The position numbers were made by a program, and so were the translations under genes. DNA of 41,585 nucleotides, from IMG/VR virus record IMGVR_UViG_3300048091_000060, positions 1 through 41,585 of that record. One strand, written 5' to 3'. This document shows, in pieces, positions 5,965-12,184 of this stretch. The notes beneath the pieces were generated by a model that saw nothing but the letters and a program-made list of their open reading frames with translations, did not search any database and was not told the origin of the DNA. The stretch's first letter is position 1. Every line of letters begins with the position of its first letter. The DNA is from a virus.

Positions 5965-6001
5965 GTCCGCTCCCCTGCTCGCTGTTGTGCTTACGAGTGG
6001 A

Positions 6002-6031
6002 ACTCTATGCGCATCGGGCGAGCCCGCGCAA
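6002..6031 (-). promoter_or_regulatory. Early promoter PE4
   Basis: Minus strand TTGCGC (6031-6026), 18 bp, TAGAGT (6007-6002), followed by the shared TAGAGTTCCACTCGTAAG. Confidence 0.8.
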
Positions 6032-6033
6032 GG

Positions 6034-6055
6034 CACCTACGAAAATTCGTACGCA
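6034..6055. promoter_or_regulatory. 22-bp operator-like palindrome 5
   Basis: CACCTACGA, AAAT and TCGTACGCA. Two bases upstream of the -35 of PE4. Confidence 0.8.
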
Positions 6056-6059
6056 GAAA

Positions 6060-6087
6060 GGCCCCCAGCGCCGGAGCACTAGGGGCC
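6060..6087 (-). terminator. Terminator of the 6107-6343 gene
   Basis: Minus-strand GGCCCCTAG / CTGGGGGCC followed by TTTCTG. Confidence 0.7.
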
Positions 6088-6106
6088 AAACACGGACATT
6101 TAGGGG

Positions 6107-6343
6107 TCAGCGATTGCGCTTCAGCGAGGCGAAGAACGAACCCTTGCGAACACCCTCGGGCATCGTACCCAGCGCCTCGCCGATCAACGCGCGGATCTGC
6201 TCGGCCTCACCGTGGGCGATCTTCAGAGTCTTTTGGATGCCTCCCGCAGTGACGTAGTCAATCTCAACCGATGCGTACTTAGGTCCAGCGTTCAGCCGAC
6301 CCTCAGTGATTCGGCCGATGTTCTCAACGTGACGCAGGCTCAT
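6107..6343 (-). CDS. Small hypothetical protein
   Basis: 78 residues from ATG 6343 (GAGGGAG, 5 nt). A beta segment (KYASVEIDYVTAGGIQKTLKI) is followed by a helix (GEAEQIRALIGEALGT) and a basic tail (KGSFFASLKRNR). Not recognised. A palindrome half-site lies upstream at 6385 but no promoter like PE1-PE4 is evident, so it may be read through from the dCMP deaminase operon. Confidence 0.75.
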   Translation of the reverse strand: MSLRHVENIGRITEGRLNAGPKYASVEIDYVTAGGIQKTLKIAHGEAEQIRALIGEALGTMPEGVRKGSFFASLKRNR

Positions 6344-6384
6344 GATGTCTCCCTCGGGTGGTTACGGCGAGGACGCTACGGGGT

Positions 6385-6406
6385 CACCTACGAAAAAGCA
6401 AGCTTC
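6385..6406. promoter_or_regulatory. Operator half-site 6
   Basis: CACCTACGA followed by AAAAGC; the mirror half lies over the end of the dCMP deaminase gene and is not conserved. Confidence 0.5.
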
Positions 6407-6798
6407 CAGCGGGCAGTAGGACAGACGACCCGGGCAATCCCGCTCGCACGGATCAGGGTCCAGCACGCCGGGCAAGGGGCTCGGGTGGTGTACAGGGTCG
6501 CCCCTAGACGCTCCTCGGGCCGCGTGTGCCGGATGGCGTTTCGCTCGGCGTGGTCGGCCGTGCAGTTGCTGTAGTCGGTGTTCGCTGCACACTGCTCGTA
6601 GGTCAACTGCCCACGTGGGCAAGCACCTTCGGACAGGCAACCAGGTACACCGGCCGGGGGCCCGTTGTAGCCAGTCCCCCGAACCTCATGCGAAGCGTTC
6701 ACCAGGATGGCACCAACGGCGCTCCGCGTGCAGTCGGCCCGTGTGGCAACCCATTCGGCACCGGCCAGGAAGTAGGAATCCCAGTCGGGACGGCCCAT
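6388..6798 (-). CDS. dCMP deaminase
   Basis: 136 residues. Zinc deaminase signature: HAERNAI (His83, catalytic Glu85) and APCPAC (Cys109, Cys112). A Cys-rich insertion (VPGCLSEGACPRGQLTYEQC) before HAE is typical of deoxycytidylate deaminases, which may bind a second zinc there. It converts dCMP to dUMP, the substrate of ThyX encoded at 7191-7895. ATG 6798 has GGAG 5 nt upstream and overlaps the stop of a 49-residue ORF as TAATG. The longer in-frame ORF to 6999 is unlikely because it crosses two other genes. Confidence 0.93.
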   Translation of the reverse strand: MGRPDWDSYFLAGAEWVATRADCTRSAVGAILVNASHEVRGTGYNGPPAGVPGCLSEGACPRGQLTYEQCAANTDYSNCTADHAERNAIRHTRPEERLGATLYTTRAPCPACWTLIRASGIARVVCPTARWKLAFS

Positions 6799-6947
6799 TA
6801 CATCTCCAAGTTGAAACCAAGGGGCCACCAACCCCGGTACGCGCCCCACAGGGTTACCCAGCGGGATGCGTGGAACAAGGTTGGTAGCCCCATGAGCAAA
6901 GCCAGGTTGAACGCCACAGTGTGAAGCATGCGGCGCCGAAGGCTCAT
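6798..6947 (-). CDS. Tiny membrane protein, coupled on both sides
   Basis: 49 residues: [20 protein letters not shown] at the N-terminus, ending GWWPLGFNLEM. The start overlaps the thioredoxin stop as ATGA and the stop overlaps the dCMP deaminase start as TAATG, so the frame fills the gap exactly. A basic N-terminus and a hydrophobic stretch over residues 10-25 suggest one membrane segment. Function unknown. The exact double coupling and the basic-hydrophobic pattern support it as real. Confidence 0.65.
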   Translation of the reverse strand: MSLRRRMLHTVAFNLALLMGLPTLFHASRWVTLWGAYRGWWPLGFNLEM

Positions 6948-7201
6948 GACACGAGCAGCCTGATTTGATCAGCGGTGGCAGCGCCGATGTGCTCTTCAAT
7001 GACCGTGTCGGAAGCGTCGTACAGACGAAGGGTCGGGACGGCCGTCACGCCATTGGCTCGGCTGTCGTATGTCTCCACGTCAACGTACTCGTAGGCCACG
7101 CCGGTTTGCTCTGCAACTCGCTCTGCAATAGGGGCAGTTCGCTTGCACGGGGCACACCAGGATGCACCGATCAGAACCAGGGTCAGACGCTCAGTACGCA
7201 T
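6944..7201 (-). CDS. Thioredoxin-like protein
   Basis: 85 residues, a minimal thioredoxin fold: beta strand [10 protein letters not shown], active site WCAPCK (Cys16, Cys19), helix PIAERVAEQ, strand YEYVDVET, cis-Pro strand AVPTLRLYD. It most likely reduces the class II ribonucleotide reductase encoded just upstream, which has the C-terminal Cys pair such reductants need. Start ATG 7201 (GGAG, 7 nt) lies inside the end of thyX, giving tight coupling. Confidence 0.9.
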   Translation of the reverse strand: MRTERLTLVLIGASWCAPCKRTAPIAERVAEQTGVAYEYVDVETYDSRANGVTAVPTLRLYDASDTVIEEHIGAATADQIRLLVS

Positions 7202-7895
7202 AGGGGGTCTCCGGAACATCCTGGAAGCTGTTAGGGGCGATGGAGCGAAGGTGACCGAGCACGAGACCGGCGAACTCCTTGATCTCAGCGTCAGCAGCCT
7301 CATGCCAACGCTTACCGAGGACATCCCGCCATGCCCGCAGGTTGCCGGTAACCACCATGTCGACGGGGGCAGCGTTGGGCAGAACGGATCGCGCTGCCTC
7401 TCGTGCCTGCTTGCGCTTGATCCCACGGGCGGTCAGATCCTCGACCAACCACTCATAGCGCTTCAGTGCGTAGGTATAGGCGTTGGCAATGGCCGTTTCA
7501 GCGGGTGTGCCCTCGGCCGCAGGCGGGATGACAGGCTCGGTATCCGAGTAGCTCACGTATCGCTGTGAGACCACGCTGAACGAGAGGTGACGATGACGGG
7601 ACAGCTCAGCGAGTAGGGCACGGCTTACGCCCCGAACCAGGAAGCTCGCAGAGCTGTGTTCCAGCACGCTGTAGTGCCCCTGGCGGAGGATGTTGAGCAT
7701 GTAGCCATCGTTGGATGCCGTGGCCGGGTTCGGACGCCGGAACGACTTGTAGCAGAGTCGGCCCGCCGCTTCGCCTAGTGCATCTGCCGGGGTCGGTGCA
7801 GTGGCGTTGTACTCAGGATCCGACAGTGGGTAGCCGTAGGCATTCTGCATTGTCGTTCCGTCAACCATCGTGGTTGCCAGGATGTCAACCTTCAT
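7191..7895 (-). CDS. thyX: Flavin-dependent thymidylate synthase
   Basis: 234 residues. The ThyX signature is at about 100-113: [14 protein letters not shown], matching the RHRxxSxNxxSxRY pattern apart from Phe in place of Asn. [13 protein letters not shown] (73-85) is the other conserved block, and [17 protein letters not shown] the C-terminal substrate region. It makes dTMP from dUMP with FAD and methylene-tetrahydrofolate. It forms a dTTP supply line with the dCMP deaminase and the dNMP kinase. A 22-bp palindrome (7927-7948) lies just upstream of the start. Confidence 0.95.
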   Translation of the reverse strand: MKVDILATTMVDGTTMQNAYGYPLSDPEYNATAPTPADALGEAAGRLCYKSFRRPNPATASNDGYMLNILRQGHYSVLEHSSASFLVRGVSRALLAELSRHRHLSFSVVSQRYVSYSDTEPVIPPAAEGTPAETAIANAYTYALKRYEWLVEDLTARGIKRKQAREAARSVLPNAAPVDMVVTGNLRAWRDVLGKRWHEAADAEIKEFAGLVLGHLRSIAPNSFQDVPETPYAY

Positions 7896-7926
7896 GCTCT
7901 CTCCGTACTTGGGATGACGAACGGGC

Positions 7927-7948
7927 CACCTACGATTTTTCGGAGGTG
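7927..7948. promoter_or_regulatory. 22-bp operator-like palindrome 7
   Basis: CACCTACGA, TTTT and TCGGAGGTG, 32 bp upstream of the thyX start, just past the stop of the preceding small gene. Confidence 0.75.
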
Positions 7949-7960
7949 ACCCGCTCGCAG

Positions 7961-8137
7961 TTAGTAAATTTCGTTCGTGAGGAATGACGTCAGGAGCAAC
8001 GCATCTTCGGGGGTGATGGTGTCCGGCTCGAAGCCTGCGTCTCGCAGTAGCCGAACTGCCAGCCTGTACGCATCTGCCCGGTCGGCCAGTAGCTCAGTGG
8101 GCGAGTATTCGTCAATCGACGCGTCTATCTGAGCCAT
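7961..8137 (-). CDS. Small acidic hypothetical protein
   Basis: 58 residues from ATG 8137, 2 nt past the stop of the preceding gene, ending at TAA 7961. Begins [20 protein letters not shown] and continues as an acidic helical protein ([29 protein letters not shown]). No family recognised. Filling the gap between two genes with no waste, and helical composition, support it. Confidence 0.65.
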   Translation of the reverse strand: MAQIDASIDEYSPTELLADRADAYRLAVRLLRDAGFEPDTITPEDALLLTSFLTNEIY

Positions 8138-8139
8138 GA

Positions 8140-8304
8140 CTAGGCAGCCTTGCGGCGCAGGTCGAGCACCAGATCACGGGCGGACAGGTAGCCCAGCGTC
8201 ACGCTGCTGATCGTCTCCCCCTGGGGGTTGATCGTCTGGAACTCCGTACCGTCCGCCACCTTGTGAGTGGTGACCTTGAAGCCGTTGCGAAGGTGGTAGG
8301 TCAT
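8140..8304 (-). CDS. Small hypothetical protein
   Basis: 54 residues from ATG 8304 with GGAG 6 nt upstream. MTYHLRNGFKVTTHKVADGT and the following strands look like a small beta sheet with a C-terminal helix (SARDLVLDLRRKAA). Not recognised. A copy of the 17-bp element ends 42 nt upstream of the start, so this gene may begin a transcript that runs into thyX and the dCMP deaminase. Confidence 0.75.
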   Translation of the reverse strand: MTYHLRNGFKVTTHKVADGTEFQTINPQGETISSVTLGYLSARDLVLDLRRKAA

Positions 8305-8345
8305 GGGGTGCTCCGTTCGTTGCGTACTTCCCTTGTGATGGGGGT

Positions 8346-8362
8346 CTGTCGGGTCGGTTAGC
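8346..8362 (-). promoter_or_regulatory. 17-bp conserved element, copy 2
   Basis: Reads GCTAACCGACCCGACAG on the minus strand, immediately after the ribonucleotide reductase stop and 42 nt before the next start. Confidence 0.7.
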
Positions 8363-8363
8363 A

Positions 8364-10397
8364 CTACTTCACGGGGCACGCACCGGACGCGCAGGCTTCG
8401 TCGTAAGAGGCATCTACGCTTCGCTGCGCCGACTCCTCGTAGGCAGCCTCAGACATGCGCTCGTAGGGGCTCTGCGGGCGCGTGAGGTCCGGGAACACAG
8501 TGGTCCCCTTCAGGGTCGGCAGGAAGCTGCGCAGGGTCTCCATGGCGTCTTCCAGCGAGATGGACCCAGGGGCAATGTTCACGGTGAAGCTGACAGCGTT
8601 GTTGGCGTAGTGCGTCTGGTACATCTCCTGGAACGCGAGCATGTCAGCGAAGGGGATTTCGTCGGCCGACTCGACCAGGTCTGCCGAGTAGCCGAGTGCC
8701 TCAACCTCCTCAACAAGCTTCTCTTTGGTGGGGAACTCAACCACCACGGTGTTGCCGGAAGCGTCGTACACGTCCTGCTCGACGGTGTAACCCTCAGCGC
8801 GGTACTGCTCGACCGTCGCCGCCTGCCGCTCATCCACGATGCTGAAGCGAACGCGCCGGATGAAGTGCCGGGCGTAGATCGGGTGGATTCCCTCGGTGGC
8901 TCCGGGCATCTTCGCGATGGTGCCAGTGGGGGCAACCGTGGTCGTCTTCACCGGGACCGGGATGCGAAGCTCATGCGCGTACTCGGCGGCAGCCTCGTTG
9001 ACGGTGGCCCGCATGTCTTCGAGCACCCGGAGCAGCTTGTAGTTGTCCGGCGCGCTGCTGTAGCGAACGCCCTGCTTGGCGAGGAAACCCTGTACGCCGA
9101 AGTGACCAACACCGATGCGGCGGTTACGGGCAAGCTTCGCTGCCTGCTTAGGGTCGTTGACGTCGCCGTACGTGGCACGGATCAGGAAGCGCGTCATCAG
9201 TCGGTGCGCTTCGTAGATGCCTGCATAGTCGGCGTTCTTACCCTTGGACGTAGGCGCGAACGCATCCAGGTTGACGTGACCCAGGTTGCAGTTTTCCCAG
9301 GCTTCGAGCGCTATCTCGCCACAGGGGTTAGTGGCAATGACCTCGTTCGGCTCACCGACGTTCGAAAGGTCACGGTTCCAGTAGCCAGGCTCACCGTTGT
9401 TCAACATGCCCTCGGTTGCAGCGCGATGGACAGCCACGGCGTGAGGATCCTTGGCGCTCAGGGCGGTAATGAACGCGTTATCGATCACCACGCTGATGTT
9501 GGTGGTCCAGTGCTTCCCGCTGTCGGCCTTACAGGCGATGAACTCGAAAATGGATGGGTCGTCCCACTCGACCATTGCCATACGAGCGCTGCGCCGGTTG
9601 CCTCCGGACACGACACATTCGGCGATGGCGTGATCCATTTCCATGGCGCCCAGGGGCGAGACGTGGGCTTCGCCAACCGAGTCATTCATGACCGAGGCAA
9701 TGTCCAGCATCATGCGGGCGAACGGGCGGGGGCCAGAGGCAGTGCCACCGAAGGTACGGAGCGGAGCCCCAGCACCACGCACACGGGAGACGTCATAGAC
9801 GCGCTCAGCGTGCTTCGCCTCGCGGTAGTAGGTATCGATCAGGTCGACCATTGCAGCGGCCCAACCCTCGCGGGAATCCTCGACAGCGAAGGCGCCGCCC
9901 CACTCATATGAGTAATGCTCAGACAGAACACCTGCGGCCTGCATGGCGGAGTAATCCGGGTGCTCAGGGTCACAAACGATGTGGACTTCCAGCGGACGGA
10001 CCGGGGCACCGAACGGCTTCAGGAAGCGAGACGAGTAGTTCGCGCCGACTCCCCCACCCTCCATGAGTCGCATGAAGGTGAAGTCAAAGTGTTCGCTCAG
10101 CGACTTCTCCCACCCGGATACGTGGCAGTTGAAAAGGTACTGACGGCCGGGGATACCAGAGGCCCAGAGATGACGTCCCGCAGGGAGGATCTTGAAGTCG
10201 TACATAAGCTCGATGAGGCGCTCACGCTCCCCCGGCTCGATACGTTCCCCAGGAACTAGGGCGGTGTTTCCGTCCACCACACGAGTCACGGTGTCCAGCC
10301 ACGATTCCCGCTCGCCGTTCGGCTTCACACGCTGGTACGTGCGCTCATAGACAGTCTGGCCGGTGGGACCAAAGGCGGGGGCATGGGTGATGCTCAA
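8364..10397 (-). CDS. Adenosylcobalamin-dependent (class II) ribonucleotide reductase
   Basis: 677 residues, single-chain type. NPCGE at 357-361 gives the thiyl Cys359 and Glu361; Cys370 (WENCNLG) lies 11 residues on and Cys91 (FNCHVSG) is its partner, the same spacing as Cys408/Cys419/Cys119 of the Lactobacillus leichmannii enzyme. The C-terminal CASGAC (Cys669, Cys674) is the external redox pair. It reduces ribonucleotides to deoxyribonucleotides using coenzyme B12 and needs no small subunit or oxygen; Streptomyces hosts make B12. The thioredoxin at 6944-7201 is the probable reductant. Preceded by an HNH gene with a 9-bp gap. Confidence 0.95.
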   Translation of the reverse strand: MSITHAPAFGPTGQTVYERTYQRVKPNGERESWLDTVTRVVDGNTALVPGERIEPGERERLIELMYDFKILPAGRHLWASGIPGRQYLFNCHVSGWEKSLSEHFDFTFMRLMEGGGVGANYSSRFLKPFGAPVRPLEVHIVCDPEHPDYSAMQAAGVLSEHYSYEWGGAFAVEDSREGWAAAMVDLIDTYYREAKHAERVYDVSRVRGAGAPLRTFGGTASGPRPFARMMLDIASVMNDSVGEAHVSPLGAMEMDHAIAECVVSGGNRRSARMAMVEWDDPSIFEFIACKADSGKHWTTNISVVIDNAFITALSAKDPHAVAVHRAATEGMLNNGEPGYWNRDLSNVGEPNEVIATNPCGEIALEAWENCNLGHVNLDAFAPTSKGKNADYAGIYEAHRLMTRFLIRATYGDVNDPKQAAKLARNRRIGVGHFGVQGFLAKQGVRYSSAPDNYKLLRVLEDMRATVNEAAAEYAHELRIPVPVKTTTVAPTGTIAKMPGATEGIHPIYARHFIRRVRFSIVDERQAATVEQYRAEGYTVEQDVYDASGNTVVVEFPTKEKLVEEVEALGYSADLVESADEIPFADMLAFQEMYQTHYANNAVSFTVNIAPGSISLEDAMETLRSFLPTLKGTTVFPDLTRPQSPYERMSEAAYEESAQRSVDASYDEACASGACPVK

Positions 10398-10406
10398 AGC
10401 AATTCC

Positions 10407-10661
10407 TTAGAACGTGCTCGCCCAGTCGGCGAGGCTCTTGTTTGACTTCGTCAGGTTGCATTCGGCGCAGGCGGGAACCAGGTTGTGAGCCCGATCCGCT
10501 CCGCCCTTGCTCAGTGGGATGACATGGTCTAGGTGAACAGCGGGATCCGAGCAGTAGCAGCAGGTTCCGCCCCATCGGGCGAAGATCTCTCGGCGCGAAT
10601 AGGGGGCCGCCCTGACCCGTCGGCGTGACTGGTACAGGGCGGCGTAGCGGGACGCGATCAC
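10407..10661 (-). CDS. HNH endonuclease
   Basis: 84 residues. CCYCSDP...HLDHVIPLSKGGAD...NLVPACAECN is a canonical zinc-bound HNH domain (Cys pairs, His-Asp-His, Asn). The body is little more than the domain. Start GTG 10661 overlaps the TGA of the sigma-like gene as GTGA, so it is coupled to it. It could be a free-standing homing nuclease inserted between the sigma-like and ribonucleotide reductase genes. Confidence 0.9.
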   Translation of the reverse strand: MIASRYAALYQSRRRVRAAPYSRREIFARWGGTCCYCSDPAVHLDHVIPLSKGGADRAHNLVPACAECNLTKSNKSLADWASTF

Positions 10662-11761
10662 TTCCGTCCGGCCTGCTTGCGCATCTCAACTGCGGCAGCT
10701 TCCCAGGCGAGGCGGTCAGCGTCGTCCGTGGCCACAAGGTCGATGTACTTAGCGGCGAACTCCGTGCGAGCCTGCGAGAGGTTCACCTTGCAAGTTCCCT
10801 CAGTGAAGTTGAGGAACTCCGCCAGTCCCTTGCGGTCGCACCCATCACCCCACCCGAAGTCAGAGACACCGCCGATGCCGAAGCAGTGGACCAGGACGAT
10901 GCGACGAGAGGGACGCATTCCAGCGAGGGCGGTGTGAATCTGCTCGATCCGCTCTGCCCGCTGCTCACGGCGCTCGTCGGTCACGTCCCGCAGGTCGGTG
11001 GACAGCTCACCATCGGCAACCGTGGAAACGTAGCTGCGCAGGATCGCGATTGCGTCGAGCACGTACCGACGAACCTTCGCCTCACGCGGAACCCAAACGC
11101 TGTCCTCAATGGCGTCCACGTCGTCAGCAGAGCGCGGGAGCGAGGCAACCAGGCCGGTGTAGCGGTCGAGCACCCGGAGCGCTTCCAGGGCGGCACCGTG
11201 GCCCACCTTCGGGCGAACATCCGGGGTCTCGTCGGTGACAGCGAGCGTGTGAAGGATGGACGTCTCATCGTCATCGTCAGACGTCTTGTCGATGGAAACC
11301 GGACCTTGCCATGCGAGGCGAGCAGCGTTCGCACGGTCGGCCGAAAGGCGCTTGCCCTTCGGAGGCTTGGTCTGGGCGAGCTTCTCGGCGAGGTGGAGAT
11401 CGCCGTCAGCCTCCGCCACCATGGCTTTGAAGGTGGAAAACGCATCCCGGTCCACGCCGCTGTTGCGCTCCGCCCCTACCTTCGCCTTCAGCTCACCGGC
11501 CATGGCGCCGTACAGGTACTCGCGGAAGGCATCCACCGAGTCACCAGACCAGCGAGGCAGGTACTCAAGCAGCGCCACCATGGCTTCCTGCCGGAACTCC
11601 TCGGCGTAGTCGGCGTACCGGGCCGGGTTGGTGGCCAGGGTTCCGGCCGACTTCGCCGCCAGGCTGGCTATTCGGCTGTCCATCTCGGCGAGGACTGCGG
11701 TAACGGCGTCCTGGTCATAAGCCTGGGCGGCGGTGATCTGGGCAAACGTGAGCTCGGACAT
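10658..11761 (-). CDS. Sigma factor-like protein
   Basis: 367 residues from ATG 11761 (AAGGGAG, 5 nt). Residues about 50-100 (ADYAEEFRQEAMVALLEYLP, then FREYLYGAMAGELKAK) resemble sigma-70 region 2. Residues about 285-345 resemble region 4: IHTALAGMRPSRRIVLVHCF, an insert with GDGCDRKGLAEFLN, then FTEGTCKVNLSQARTEF like a helix-turn-helix. The region between is long and acidic and lacks clear region 3. It may redirect host RNA polymerase to phage promoters; the 17-bp element found eight times is a possible target. It has its own operator-containing promoter (11928-11957), so it would be repressed in a lysogen. Confidence 0.65.
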   Translation of the reverse strand: MSELTFAQITAAQAYDQDAVTAVLAEMDSRIASLAAKSAGTLATNPARYADYAEEFRQEAMVALLEYLPRWSGDSVDAFREYLYGAMAGELKAKVGAERNSGVDRDAFSTFKAMVAEADGDLHLAEKLAQTKPPKGKRLSADRANAARLAWQGPVSIDKTSDDDDETSILHTLAVTDETPDVRPKVGHGAALEALRVLDRYTGLVASLPRSADDVDAIEDSVWVPREAKVRRYVLDAIAILRSYVSTVADGELSTDLRDVTDERREQRAERIEQIHTALAGMRPSRRIVLVHCFGIGGVSDFGWGDGCDRKGLAEFLNFTEGTCKVNLSQARTEFAAKYIDLVATDDADRLAWEAAAVEMRKQAGRK

Positions 11762-11788
11762 GGTGTCTCCCTTGGTTGCTGTGTGGCT

Positions 11789-11805
11789 CTGTCGAGTCGG
11801 TTAGC
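11789..11805 (-). promoter_or_regulatory. 17-bp conserved element, copy 3
   Basis: GCTAACCGACTCGACAG on the minus strand, 28 nt before the sigma-like start codon. Confidence 0.7.
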
Positions 11806-11927
11806 AGCAAGGAAGACCGGCCGGATTGGGATGCACTGAGGCAGCACCAAGGAGCAGACGGACACCCTTACTGCGGGTGGTCTGCGATTCGGGCCTCCGG
11901 CCGGATGGCCCGTGTTCGCTGAGGTGA

Positions 11928-11957
11928 GTTCTACGTGATTTTTCGTAGGTGGGTCAA
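11928..11957 (-). promoter_or_regulatory. Early promoter PE6 with internal operator
   Basis: Minus strand TTGACC (11957-11952), 18 bp, TAGAAC (11933-11928). The spacer holds the half-site CACCTACGAAAAATCACG, so a bound repressor would occlude polymerase directly. Confidence 0.65.
11930..11951. promoter_or_regulatory. Operator half-site 8
   Basis: Right half TTCGTAGGTG intact on the plus strand; left half degenerate (TCTACGTGA). Lies between -35 and -10 of PE6. Confidence 0.65.
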
Positions 11958-12007
11958 TGCGCTTGGCATATGCCCGACCTGTTGGACCGGCTACTACCGG
12001 TCATCGT

Positions 12008-12079
12008 TGTAGGGGATTCGAAGGTGAGACCTAGGGTCATCCCTTGGAATCAGCGAGTTGTGTAGGGGATGTGAAGGGG
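12008..12079. repeat. Pair of direct repeats upstream of the sigma-like gene
   Basis: TGTAGGGGATTCGAAGGTG (12008-12026) and TGTAGGGGATGTGAAGGGG (12061-12079), 53 bp apart, with a partial TATCGAAGGTGAAG at about 12091. Function unknown. Confidence 0.5.
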
Positions 12080-12137
12080 GTTCGCAGCGTTATCGAAGGT
12101 GAAGCTTCGTCAGAAAAAAGATGCGACCAACGAACGA

Positions 12138-12170
12138 CGGGGCCACCCTCCGTGATGGAAGATGGCCCCG
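12138..12170 (-). terminator. Terminator downstream of DNA polymerase
   Basis: Minus-strand CGGGGCCA / TGGCCCCG stem with an inner TTCC/GGAG; a T-run (ATCTTTTTTC) comes only about 15 nt later, so efficiency is uncertain. Confidence 0.5.
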
Positions 12171-12184
12171 CTGGTCACTCTCGG

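Larger units (their letters stand above)
11762..12184. promoter_or_regulatory. Long leader and spacer before the sigma-like gene
   Basis: 423 bp without a gene. It holds 17-bp element copy 3, promoter PE6 with an embedded operator half-site, a hairpin GGGCC / GGCCC near 11900, two direct repeats (12008-12026 and 12061-12079) and the DNA polymerase terminator. The 17-bp element lies 123 bp downstream of the PE6 -10, so the sigma-like gene may have two promoters. Confidence 0.5.

Noticed and set aside
8610-9911. 433-codon plus-strand open frame opposite the ribonucleotide reductase
   Set aside because: It lies exactly antisense to a gene with full catalytic signatures; long antisense frames are common in high-GC DNA. 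No ribosome site or recognisable product.
10625-11839. 404-codon plus-strand open frame opposite the sigma-like gene
   Set aside because: Antisense shadow; the minus strand has the ribosome site, promoter and sigma-like motifs.
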